A stretch of DNA of 64,000 bases from contig NZ_CP049270.1 in assembly GCF_003048595.2 (NCBI RefSeq), positions 930,001 to 994,000 of the forward strand, read 5' to 3'. Source of the stretch: Campylobacter concisus. Its GTDB lineage: Bacteria; Campylobacterota; Campylobacteria; Campylobacterales; Campylobacteraceae. Positions within the stretch are counted from its first letter, which is position 1. Every line of letters starts with the position of its first letter. A program made the translations under genes and the position numbers. Below the pieces are notes generated by a model. That model ran no database searches, had not been told where the DNA came from, and saw only the letters and a list, made by a program, of their open reading frames with translations. Positions 27,905 to 36,674 of the stretch are shown here, piece by piece.

Positions 27905-28681
27905 TTAATCCACCATCACGCAAGAGTAATGCTCGCGCTCATCGATGATATTTTTCACCACTCGTATATCTACGCCGTAAATTTTCTTTAAATTTTCGCT
28001 ACTCATCACCTCGCTAGCCTCGCTGTAGATGTAGTTTTTATCACGCCCAAGCATCGCAACTTTTGCGTTTAGATAAAAGACCTGCTCTGGCTGATGTGAG
28101 GTCAGGATGATAATGTAGCCTTGCTTTGCGAGCTTTTTTATCTCTTTTAAAACTCGCATTTGGTTGCCAAAGTCTAAATTTGCCGTTGGCTCGTCAAGTA
28201 GCATCACCTTTGAGCGTTGCGCTAATGCCCTAGCTATGAGCACCATTTGCCGCTCGCCGCCACTTAGATCGGTATAAATTTTATCTTTAAAGCTCTCTAA
28301 ATTTAGCGTCTTTAACGCATCTAACGCTATTTCTTCATCCTTTTTGCTAGGCCGCTCAAATATACCAAGCCTTGCATTTGCACTCATCATCACCACGTCA
28401 AAAACGCTAAAGGCAAATGGCGGAGTGTGAGCTTGCGGGACGTAGCTTATAAAGCTTGCTCGCTCTTTCTCGCTCATCTTTAGCGCGTCTTTGCCGTCTA
28501 TTAAAATTTCTCCCCCAAGTGGCTTTAAAAAGCCAAGTATCGTCTTAAACGTCGTCGTTTTGCTAACACCGTTGCTACCAAGCAGGCAAAAGATGTCGCC
28601 ATCTTGTAAATTTGCATTGAAATTTTCTATAACGACCTTTTTATCGTAGCCGCAGCTTAAATTTTTGATCTTAAATTTCAC
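27905..28681 (-). CDS. ABC transporter ATP-binding protein (FecE/BtuD type) with an altered Walker A motif
   Basis: This 258-residue ATPase of the iron-siderophore/cobalamin uptake class is full length. It has the Q-loop region ISYVPQAHTPPF, signature LSGGERQ, Walker B VMLLDEPTANLD and switch His in IILTSHQPEQ. The Walker A motif reads GSNGVSKTT (35-43): the near-invariant Gly before the catalytic Lys is Ser40 (codon AGC, one step from GGC). That change would be expected to cripple ATP binding. The start overlaps the permease stop (ATGA). All the neighbouring operon genes carry nonsense or frameshift lesions, so this is probably a defective gene with an intact frame. Confidence 0.85.
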   Translation of the reverse strand: MKFKIKNLSCGYDKKVVIENFNANLQDGDIFCLLGSNGVSKTTTFKTILGFLKPLGGEILIDGKDALKMSEKERASFISYVPQAHTPPFAFSVFDVVMMSANARLGIFERPSKKDEEIALDALKTLNLESFKDKIYTDLSGGERQMVLIARALAQRSKVMLLDEPTANLDFGNQMRVLKEIKKLAKQGYIIILTSHQPEQVFYLNAKVAMLGRDKNYIYSEASEVMSSENLKKIYGVDIRVVKNIIDEREHYSCVMVD

Positions 28682-29687
28682 GCAAAACCCTTTTTGCTCT
28701 TATAGAGCAGATAGACAAAAACAGGCGCGCCAACTAGCGAAGTGATGAAGCCAAGTGGGATCTCACTTGCCATTAAGCTGCGTGAAGTGGTATCAACTAT
28801 CAGTAAAAACAGCCCTCCGCCAAGCAGCGAAGCTGGAAAGAGCGTGATGAAATTTGCTCCCACGACAAAGCGCATAATGTGAGGGATGACGAGCCCCGCC
28901 CAGCCCACGATACCGCAAAATGAGACGCAAGTAGCGGTTAGAAGCGTTGAGGCGATGATGATTATGATGTTGTAAAATTTGACATTTAGCCCCATAGCCC
29001 TAGCCTCTTCTTCGCCAAAACTAAGCGTATTTAGCTTGAAGCGAAGCATGAAAAGTGGCACAAGGCAGATCATGACTACGCAAAAAAGTAGAGCTAAATT
29101 TTTATATCCGCCACTTCTTACAAGGCTTCCCATCAGCCAAAAAGTAACTTCAGGCAGCTTATCTTCGCTGTCAGCTAGAAATTTTATGAGCGAGCTAAGC
29201 GCTCCAAAAAGAGATGAGATGACGATGCCAGTTAGCACCATCACGAGTAAATCTAGCCTACCCTTTGCGATGACGCTGCTTATAAAAACAACGGCAAAAA
29301 CAGCAAAAAGACCGCAGGCAAAGGCGCTAAGCTGCAAGCCTATGTAGTTGAAATTTAAGATGATAGCCACGCTCGCTCCCACAGCTGCACCACTTGAGAC
29401 GCCAAGGATGTCAGGCGAGACTAGATGGTTTTTAAAAAGACCTTGATAGACCGCTCCGGAGCTAGCAAGCGCTGCTCCAACTAGAATGGCAAAAAGCACC
29501 CTTGGTAAGCGAATGAGCGTAAAGACCGTATATCCTTGCTCGTCGCTTGGCTGCTCGTTTAAAATGGCTGATCTTATAAACTCAAAAATTTGAGCGTAAC
29601 TTATCTCGTAGCGTCCGATGCCTAGAGAAAAAAGAGCACCAGCAAAAGTAGCGCAAATAATGCGAAAATGATCTTTTGACTACTCAA
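28678..29687 (-). pseudogene. FecCD-family permease, frameshifted near its 5' end
   Basis: This is an inner-membrane permease of the iron-chelate/cobalamin class. The family core LIRLPRVLFAILVGAALASSGAVYQ and PDILGVSSGAAVGAS region is intact, as is the C-terminal GAPVFVYLLYKSK. The start TTG overlaps the methyltransferase stop, and the first ~20 codons (SSQKIIFALFALLLLVLFF) are in one frame. After a run of six T (six A at 29628-29633 on the plus strand) the remainder, SLGIGRYEISYAQIFEF, is in another frame. One extra T restores a continuous ~336-residue protein. An internal GTG could start a fragment lacking the first membrane helix. Confidence 0.85.
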
Positions 29688-30518
29688 ATTTCATCTCCCG
29701 TACGTCCCACCAGATGAGATAGCTCTTGGTTTCTCTTTTAAATTTATATCCGTCATTTGTTTTAGTAAGATACTTTTCTACGTTTCGTTTGTAGATTTCT
29801 TCTTTTTCGGGCGCGATCTCGCCGACAAATCTAAAATAAGAAAACGCCTCTTCAAGGCTAGCAAAATCTCTCTCGTAAGTGGTATCTATTATCTTTAAAT
29901 TTGGATTTGCTCCCATGTCATAGACGATATTAAAGATAAAGTTATAGCCAAATCTCCTGTCGCTTAGACCTGTCTCGTTTTCATTTTTTATCCCTTTTAA
30001 GAAGTCTTACCAGATATCTTTAAGGCTTGGATGATCCATTAAAAAAGAGGTCATCACGACATATTTTTTAGCAAATTTGCAAAGCTTTCTTATATCAAAA
30101 AGTCTAACTGAGCGTGATGCTAGCACGATATCGTGTTTTGGCAAGTCTTTTAAGCCCTGCTCATCACTCCAGTCTTTTTGGATGAAATTTATATTTTTTA
30201 CTCCAGCCTCTTTTGCATTTTTTTAGCGTATTCAAGCATTTTCGCAAACGGATCTAGCGCGCTTACACTCTTTGCTAGCTTTGCAAGTGGCACGCTAAGC
30301 CTTGCTGGACCACATCCCACGTCAAGCACGCTGTCATCTTTTGTGATAGGTAAATTTGAGAGTAAATTTAGCGTAGAAGCCGTCTCCATGCCGGTCATCT
30401 CGTTATACATATCTGCATAATCATCCCAGTTTACGCCGCCATCTTTGCCTTTTACTTTTTGCAAAGTAGGCGAAAACACTCGCTCCAAAATCGCTTGATA
30501 ATCAACCAACCCTTGCAT
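29680..30518 (-). pseudogene. class I SAM-dependent methyltransferase of the uptake operon, frameshift plus nonsense
   Basis: Reconstructed, this is a ~279-residue Rossmann methyltransferase. Motif I is VLDVGCGPARLSVPLA, with the acidic loop SALDPFAKMLEYAKK after it. A run of seven A (seven T at 30218-30224) breaks the frame. With eight A the sequence continues NAKEAGVKNINFIQKDWSDE, then KHDIVLASRSVRLFD. A TAA at 30007-30009 follows KDIW and the frame resumes DFLKGIKNENETGLSDRRFG to the end. Two independent lesions make it a pseudogene. Its place between a TonB receptor and its ABC transporter suggests a role in making or modifying a metal chelate, or in processing one after uptake. This is speculative. 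Confidence 0.85.
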
Positions 30519-30602
30519 CTTTCTCCCTTTGGTTATTTAAATCTGCCCTACGAAAAGGGCAAATTTAAAGAGCCTAAAGCCAAAATAAATTTGGCTTTGG
30601 TT

Positions 30603-32645
30603 TTAGAATTTAACCTGAGCTGAAAGCATGAAGGTTCTTCCGTAGCCCCTAAACATGCTTGCGCCAGAATAACTGCTTGGAACAGATCCATCAAGATCGC
30701 CAGAGAAGATGCTGACCCAGTATTTTTTATCAAATACGTTATTTACATTAAATCTAATAGATGTCTCTTTACCTATCCAAGCTTTTGTAGTGTATCTAAC
30801 ACCAAGATCGGTTGTAAAGTATCCACTTACGCTTGCAGTATTCATCTCATCAACATAGCGTTTGCCTGTGTAGTGGAAATTTGTTGTAAATGCAAGTTTA
30901 TTTGTGCCTGGCACAGCGTAATCAAATAACATATTTGCTTGAACTTTTGGTTTACCAACGATAGTTTTTCAAACTACTTTTTGATTTGCTGACTTATTCA
31001 TTTTTGGATCTATAAATGTTATACCACCATAAGCGCTTAAACTATCTACTATTTTTCCGCCAGTTGTAAATTCTATTCCTCTATTTCTTTGATCACCTTG
31101 TCTTCCAAATATTCCATTAACTTCATAATAAGTTGGTCTTGTTATTTGGAACACAGCAGCACTAAAGTCGATCTCATTTACTCTAGTTTTTACACCTAAC
31201 TCATATTGTGTGCTTCTATAAGGATTAAAGCTAATAGTTTGTCCATATAGAGGATGAGAAGGAAAATAATCAGCTGGATCATAGAATTTAGAAGCACCAT
31301 CTTTTAAGCTATCAGCATATGTAAAATATACATTAAAATCGGGCACGATTTTATACACTACGCTTCCGGCCCAGCTTATGCCATCTTTTTTATAATCAGT
31401 CTTTTTAAACCAAGTATTTGAAGCTGAAAGTATGACATTTAAACTATCATTAAGAGCGATATCATCGACTACTGAGATATTTTTCATATCTGTTAGCAAA
31501 GATTTAGTTTTACCACTTGACCATCTATATCCATTTAGCTCAGTAGCAAAGTTATGTTTGATGCTTCCGGTATTAAAATCAGTCTGAGCTTTTAAAAATG
31601 CACTAGGTACAGTAAATACACTATCGCCATTTCTGCTTCTAATAGCCTTTTGCCATTGATAGCCGCCTTCAAGATACCATCTATCAGTTGGAGCATATTT
31701 AAATTTACCACTAGCTGTTATGGTCCTCATAAATCTCTCACCATTAGTTTCTGTAGTTACATCTGAAAAACTAGGCATACCATGATACTTAACACCAATT
31801 ATTTGTCCTCTTCGTCTAACAGGAGAGTATCCTTGATATATTCCATCTTTACTTGCAAAACTAACACCATTGTAATAGCCACCCATAGTGTGTTTGTAGT
31901 AGCTAAAATTTGTCTCAAATGTTAAGTCATCAGTTGGATAAAAATCAAGTCCTATAGAAGCTAAGCGGCGTGAAGTTTTACTATCTTTTGGCTCTCTTTC
32001 TCCATCTGTATAATAAAATACTCCACGGTAGCCTATTTTTTCAAATTTATTTGATGTATCAAATCCTACACCCAAATTTCCACGAGAGATATAATCTGTC
32101 CAAATAGCGTTGTAATCAGTAACAGGACGTTTGCGAGAGTAGCTAAAAATACCTGCTGGATCTTGTCCGCCATATAGTGAGCCAGCAAGTCCGTTTTGAA
32201 TTTGTAAGCTCTCAAACATTACCATAGGTATAGCTGTCGTAGAAACTGCGTAAAAGCCGTCCCAAAGGACGTTACCTACGACTGAGCCTTGAAAACCGCG
32301 AGTTTGTGGGCGACCCATTTCGCCACCGCCTCTATATTGAAGTTGTGCTGATGGAAAATATTTAACAGCTTCATCAAAAGCTTGAACGCCTTGGTTATCA
32401 AGAACCTCTTTTGAGATCGTATTTACTTGATAAGGCATATCTATAACTTTTTTGTCAGCCAAAGGACCAGCGGCTACTCTTTTGTTTAAAATTCCCTCGT
32501 CGATACCACTCTCGCTTATGTTATCGCCAACTGAATTTACTTCAATGCCCTCAAGCTTTGTCGTTTAAACAGCAAAAACTTGACTTAAAAAACCACTGCA
32601 CATCAAAAGCGCAGCACATGTTGCAACTGAGATTTTATAACTCAA
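30603..32645 (-). pseudogene. TonB-dependent siderophore-type receptor, two in-frame stops
   Basis: Read through, this is a ~680-codon outer-membrane receptor. It has a signal peptide (SYKISVATCAALLMCSGFL), a TonB-box-like segment KLEGIEVNSVGDN, and a plug domain (~65-190, DMPYQVNTISKEVLDNQGV and QTRGFQGSVVGNVL). A 22-strand-type barrel follows, with RGIEFTTGGKIVDSLSAYGG, and the protein ends in FMLSAQVKF with terminal Phe. A TAA at 32565-32567 stops it at codon 27, next to the signal peptide. A TGA at 30969-30971 separates NKSANQKVV from KTIVGKPKVQANML. Both lie in an otherwise open frame. The start is TTG after AGGAG. The ligand is not assignable. Confidence 0.87.
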
Positions 32646-32946
32646 TTTTTACTCCTTTTATAAAAATTTTACGTCTGAAATGTTACTAAAACAAATCTTA
32701 AATATAATTTATTAATTTATTAAATATTTAAAAATATATTTTATTTAAAAAAGGTAAAATAAGGCATTGTGAGAACGATTTTTAAAAATTTCATAGCTTT
32801 GACAAGATAAATAAATACTATAAATATAATCTTTTATATCGATAAATAATGCTTTAGATTTTAAGAAAAGTAATAATTGATAAAAATATAATAAAGGCTG
32901 ATTTTTTTATTTTTAGTAGAAATTTTGGCTAAAAATTAGCCAAAAT
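32646..32946. other. 301-base AT-rich region before the receptor gene
   Basis: No gene was found. It must contain the uptake-locus promoter on the minus strand and the 3' end of the oor transcript on its other side. Long A/T runs occur, but no clear Fur box or hairpin could be defended. Confidence 0.5.
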
Positions 32947-33498
32947 TTATTTTAAAAGCTCTTTTGCGTATTTTAGGCCTAGCTCATAAGCTTTGGCATT
33001 TGCCTCTTTGACTTTCTCAGGCACACTTGCTAGCATCTCTTCACGCACTAAATTTTCATCCATACACTTGCTCATCGCCACAGCCACGCCAAGAGCCACA
33101 ACGCTTTGAGTGATAACATTTCCGACCTCGTCTTTTGCGATAGAAATGATAGGAATTTCATAAATTTTCCAACGCTTTTTGTCTTCATCGCTCACCTTTA
33201 CCAAATTTGGCTCAACAACGATCGCGCCGCCATCTTTTACGCCGCTTTTAAAGGCATCGTAGCTTATCTGCGCGGTAGCAAGCATAAAGTCTATCTCGCC
33301 CTCGTTTGCATAAGGGTATAAAATTTCCTTCTCATCAAGGATGATATCGACCTTTGTTGGTCCGCCACGTACCTGAGACGTGTATGTAGAAGCCTTGACG
33401 CCGTATCCGCCTGCCTTTATTTTGGCAGCTGAGAGGATCTCACCTGCTAGTATGACGCCCTGTCCACCAACGCCGACAAATCTTAATTGTGACTTCAT
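32947..33498 (-). CDS. oorC: 2-oxoglutarate:acceptor oxidoreductase gamma subunit OorC
   Basis: This 183-residue gamma subunit of the 2-oxoacid:ferredoxin oxidoreductase family shows the diagnostic start RFVGVGGQGVILAGEIL, then YGVKASTYTSQVRGGPTKVDI and GAIVVEPNLVKV. With OorA, OorB and OorD it oxidatively decarboxylates 2-oxoglutarate to succinyl-CoA, passing electrons to ferredoxin or flavodoxin. This replaces the pyridine-nucleotide 2-oxoglutarate dehydrogenase. The start overlaps the oorB stop (ATGA type) and it ends the operon. Confidence 0.94.
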   Translation of the reverse strand: MKSQLRFVGVGGQGVILAGEILSAAKIKAGGYGVKASTYTSQVRGGPTKVDIILDEKEILYPYANEGEIDFMLATAQISYDAFKSGVKDGGAIVVEPNLVKVSDEDKKRWKIYEIPIISIAKDEVGNVITQSVVALGVAVAMSKCMDENLVREEMLASVPEKVKEANAKAYELGLKYAKELLK

Positions 33499-34340
33499 GC
33501 TAGCTCCTTAAAATCGATCGCTTGGCCGCTCATAGCAGCCCTTCTTACCATGTCGTAAGCCTTGGTATATTCAATCTTTTCTTCATCTTTATGAAGTACA
33601 CCAAGTGGGAAAATACCCTTTTTCTCCTCATCACTTAACATGTCAAATTTAACCTTGCTCGTCGTGCGGCCCTTTATCCACTCTAAATTTTTCACCGCCT
33701 CGCCCATTTTGTTCTTGCGACCTAAATTTATATGGCAGTTTGAAAATACATCAAAAAAGCTGTATCCATCGTGGCTAAAGCCCTCTACAAAGAGCTTTGT
33801 AAGCTTCTCTGGCTCGATGACGCTTCCGCGCGCGACGAAGCTAGCACCTGCGGCGGTTGCGAGCTTACAGGCGTCAAAGCTAGGATCGATGTTGCCGTAT
33901 TGCGCTGTGACCGTCCACATGCCCTTTGGCGTAGTTGGGCTGGTTTGCGAGTTTGTTAGTGCGTAGATGAAGTTATTTATTAGGATGTGATTTAGCCCGA
34001 TATTTCGGCGGCATCCGTGTATCGTGTGGTTGCCTCCGATCGCTAGCCCGTCGCCATCGCCAGTTACCACGATGACGTGCTTATCTGGATTTGCCATCTT
34101 TACACCAGTGGCGTAGGCTACGGCTCTACCGTGAGTTGTGTGGATGGTATTGCAGTCAAGATATCCGCTAAAACGGCCAGAGCAGCCTATGCCTGATACC
34201 ACGCAAACATCATTCATATCCCAGCCCATAGTGTCGATCGCGCGGATGAGCGCCTTTAGTATGACGCCGTCACCACAGCCCCAGCACCAAAGAGTAGGCA
34301 TTTTATCTGTTCGTAAGTATTTATCATAATTAAAAGCCAT
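33495..34340 (-). CDS. oorB: 2-oxoglutarate:acceptor oxidoreductase beta subunit OorB (thiamine diphosphate)
   Basis: This 281-residue beta subunit carries TPP and an iron-sulfur ligand set. PTLWCWGCGDGVIL holds the first Cys pair, VSGIGCSGRFSGYLDC the second, and VVTGDGDGLAIGGNHTIH is the TPP/Mg motif (GDGD..N type). IGLNHILINNFIYALTNSQTSPTT follows as IGLNHILINN and YALTNSQTSPTT. It forms the catalytic centre with OorA. The gene overlaps oorA by 11 bases and oorC by four, showing tight coupling. Oxygen sensitivity is expected for the family. Confidence 0.95.
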   Translation of the reverse strand: MAFNYDKYLRTDKMPTLWCWGCGDGVILKALIRAIDTMGWDMNDVCVVSGIGCSGRFSGYLDCNTIHTTHGRAVAYATGVKMANPDKHVIVVTGDGDGLAIGGNHTIHGCRRNIGLNHILINNFIYALTNSQTSPTTPKGMWTVTAQYGNIDPSFDACKLATAAGASFVARGSVIEPEKLTKLFVEGFSHDGYSFFDVFSNCHINLGRKNKMGEAVKNLEWIKGRTTSKVKFDMLSDEEKKGIFPLGVLHKDEEKIEYTKAYDMVRRAAMSGQAIDFKELA

Positions 34341-35460
34341 AAATTTCTCCTATCTTCGCCTCGATCTCGCTTGGGCTTATCGGTCTGCCGTTTGCTTTTA
34401 GCAGTTTTGCAAAGTCATCTCTTAAGATGATCTTTGAAATTTCACCGCTATATTGACCTAAATTTAGCTCGCAAACTAAAATTTTATTAAATTTATTTGA
34501 TATCTCTTTTAGCTTTTTAGCTGGAGCTGGGAAAAGTGTAAGTGGCTTAAATAGCCCTACTTTTAGCCCTTTTTCACGTAAATTTAATATCGCTTGCTTG
34601 GCTGAGAGAGCCACACTACCAAAAGCGATGATACAAATTTCTGCGTCATTTAGCATAAACTCTTCATAACTCTCGCACTCATCGGTGTGTAAATTTATCT
34701 TATCAAATAGCCTATTCATTGAGTATTCAACGATTTTTCCATCTTCTGTTGGAAAGCCAGTTGCTCCGTGATGAAGCCCAGTGATATGGTAGTGGTAGCC
34801 TTTAAAGAAAGGATTTAGCGTGGCTGGCTCATCTGGTGCGGCCTCATAAGGTTTATACTCTTTTGGCTCACCGCCAAATTCTCTTCTTTTATAAATTTCT
34901 AGCTCGCTAATCTCTGGCAAACGCACCTTTGCTTGCATGTGTCCTATCGTCTCATCAAGTAGCAGCATAACTGGCGTCATAAACCTAGCTGCAAGATTAA
35001 ACGCTCGAACCGTTTGCGTATAGCACTCCTCTAGGCTGCTAGGTGCTAGCACTATCATATTTACATCGCCGTGAGTTGGGTTTTTAGCCTGCAAGATATC
35101 GCCTTGTGCGACGCGGGTTGGCAAGCCAGTTGAAGGGCCGCCGCGCATTACGTTTACGATGACAAGCGGTATCTCAGCGATAAAGCCAAGGCCTATTTGC
35201 TCAGCCTTTAGTGAAATTCCAGGTCCTGAGCTAGCAGTCATCGCCTTAGCACCACTCGCACTTGCGCCAAGAGAAACTGAAATCCCAGCTATCTCATCTT
35301 CCATTTGTATAAATGTGCCACCATGTTTTGGCAAAAGCACGCTTAGCTCGTGGGCGATCTCGCTACTTGGAGTGATCGGATATCCTCCAAAGAAGTTACA
35401 GCCACACTCGACAGCAGCCCTTGCTACTAGGGCATTTCCAGTTGATACTAGCTCTCTCAT
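34330..35460 (-). CDS. oorA: 2-oxoglutarate:acceptor oxidoreductase alpha subunit OorA
   Basis: This 376-residue alpha subunit opens with RELVSTGNALVARAAVECGC and FFGGYPITPSSEIAHEL, the classic pyrimidine-binding part of this family. MEDEIAGISVSLGASASGAKAMTASSG (seen as MEDEIAGISVSLGAS and GAKAMTASSGPG) and VMRGGPSTGLPT follow. Its length and lack of a fused gamma domain match the four-subunit Oor/Kor type. The ATG overlaps the oorD stop by four bases. It combines with OorB to cleave 2-oxoglutarate and with CoA to release succinyl-CoA. Confidence 0.95.
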   Translation of the reverse strand: MRELVSTGNALVARAAVECGCNFFGGYPITPSSEIAHELSVLLPKHGGTFIQMEDEIAGISVSLGASASGAKAMTASSGPGISLKAEQIGLGFIAEIPLVIVNVMRGGPSTGLPTRVAQGDILQAKNPTHGDVNMIVLAPSSLEECYTQTVRAFNLAARFMTPVMLLLDETIGHMQAKVRLPEISELEIYKRREFGGEPKEYKPYEAAPDEPATLNPFFKGYHYHITGLHHGATGFPTEDGKIVEYSMNRLFDKINLHTDECESYEEFMLNDAEICIIAFGSVALSAKQAILNLREKGLKVGLFKPLTLFPAPAKKLKEISNKFNKILVCELNLGQYSGEISKIILRDDFAKLLKANGRPISPSEIEAKIGEIYGF

Positions 35461-35768
35461 GCGCTCTCTCCAAGCTTTGCAAATTTATTTGCCTTTACGG
35501 CAGCAGCCTGCTCTTTGCTCTCAGCGGTTAGTTTTGCAAATTTAAAGCCTTTTTCAGCCACATAAATGGCAAAATCAGGACAGTGAAGCTCGCAGTCGCG
35601 ACAGCCTATACATGAGTCAGCATAGACGACCTCTATCATCTTACCAAGCACCGCCTTTGGCTCAAGCCTCATCGCTAGCACGCCTGCTGGGCAGTAGCTC
35701 ACGCAGACATCACAGGCTTTACACCTGCTCTCATCGACCCAAACAGGTACGTTTTCTTTTACTATCAT
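35457..35768 (-). CDS. oorD: 2-oxoglutarate:acceptor oxidoreductase delta subunit OorD (ferredoxin-like)
   Basis: This 103-residue ferredoxin-type subunit has two [4Fe-4S] motifs, CKACDVCVSYCPAG (~18-30) and CIGCRDCELHCP (~53-64). It is expected to take electrons from the OorAB active site to an external carrier. It stands first in the oor gene set, directly behind mdh (eight-base gap), and overlaps oorA. The C-terminal tail past residue 75 is Ala/Lys-rich without motif. Confidence 0.93.
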   Translation of the reverse strand: MIVKENVPVWVDESRCKACDVCVSYCPAGVLAMRLEPKAVLGKMIEVVYADSCIGCRDCELHCPDFAIYVAEKGFKFAKLTAESKEQAAAVKANKFAKLGESA

Positions 35769-35776
35769 CTATATTC

Positions 35777-36670
35777 CTAATCCAAATTTTCTTTTAAAAA
35801 TTTAATGTTTTTTCTAATATCAGCTTCGCTTTTACTTAGCTGCTCTTGCTCACTTTCATTTATATTTAGCTCTAAAATTTCTTTTAAGCCCTCACGTCCA
35901 AGCCTTACTAGCCTTCCGCAGCTTAGCTCATCATCAAGTATCACGCTAGCGCTTAGTATTTCATCACTCTTGCCCATGATCGCTTCACACATTTTCACAA
36001 CTGCAGCCGCTGGTGCGTAGTAAGCTGAAGTACCAAGGAGCTTAACGATCTTTGCACCACCTGTGCTTGTCTCTTTTTTAAGAGTTGTAAGCTCATTTTC
36101 GTTTAAATTTTCGCTAATGTTGCTAGCAGATACGATCATCTCGTCGTTGTGAGCGCCAATTATCTTTGTCTTTAGCCCTTTTGCATCCTTGTCTTTTAAA
36201 AGTGCTAGCTCATATCTGCATCTTGCACCATCCAGCTCACCAGCCATGCCGATCACTTTATTTTTGCTAAAACCACTAAATTTATGAGCCGTCCAGACCA
36301 TCACATCAAGCGGATTTGTTACGACGATTATCACCGCATTTGGTGCAAATTTTGCAATATTTTGAGCTGTTTGTTTTACAACTACGGCGTTTTTAAGTAG
36401 CAGATCCTCTCTAGTTTGACCATCTTTTCTAGGGCTTCCAGCAGTTACCACTACGATATCACTGCCCTCTATTAGCATAAAGTCATCGCCACCACAAACG
36501 ATAGTTTTTGCATTAAAAACGCAACTTGACTGTGCTAGATCGATCGCTTTTGCACGTGCCACATCACCAAATATATCCACAAGCGCGATCTCATCGCAAA
36601 TTTCTCTCATACAAAGTGCATAAGCTATGCTTGCACCGACGTTTCCAGCTCCAACTATACTTATTTTCAT
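35777..36670 (-). CDS. mdh: malate dehydrogenase
   Basis: This 297-residue NAD-dependent dehydrogenase of the LDH/MDH superfamily has the nucleotide loop GAGNVGASIAYAL (7-19) and acidic VDIFGDVARAKAIDL. The substrate loop RKDGQTREDLLLKNA has Gln-Thr-Arg, and the Arg favours malate over lactate. VTNPLDVMVW and the catalytic His in IIGAHNDEM (~172) follow. It interconverts malate and oxaloacetate. It lies four bases after icd and eight before oorD, forming a single TCA-cycle operon. The subfamily (MDH versus LDH-like MDH) is inferred from the loop. Confidence 0.93.
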   Translation of the reverse strand: MKISIVGAGNVGASIAYALCMREICDEIALVDIFGDVARAKAIDLAQSSCVFNAKTIVCGGDDFMLIEGSDIVVVTAGSPRKDGQTREDLLLKNAVVVKQTAQNIAKFAPNAVIIVVTNPLDVMVWTAHKFSGFSKNKVIGMAGELDGARCRYELALLKDKDAKGLKTKIIGAHNDEMIVSASNISENLNENELTTLKKETSTGGAKIVKLLGTSAYYAPAAAVVKMCEAIMGKSDEILSASVILDDELSCGRLVRLGREGLKEILELNINESEQEQLSKSEADIRKNIKFLKENLD

Positions 36671-36674
36671 TTTC

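Noticed and set aside
32646-32760. Fur box before the TonB receptor gene
   Set aside because: Expected for an iron-uptake operon and looked for, but only generic A/T runs were found; none matched the 19-base consensus convincingly.
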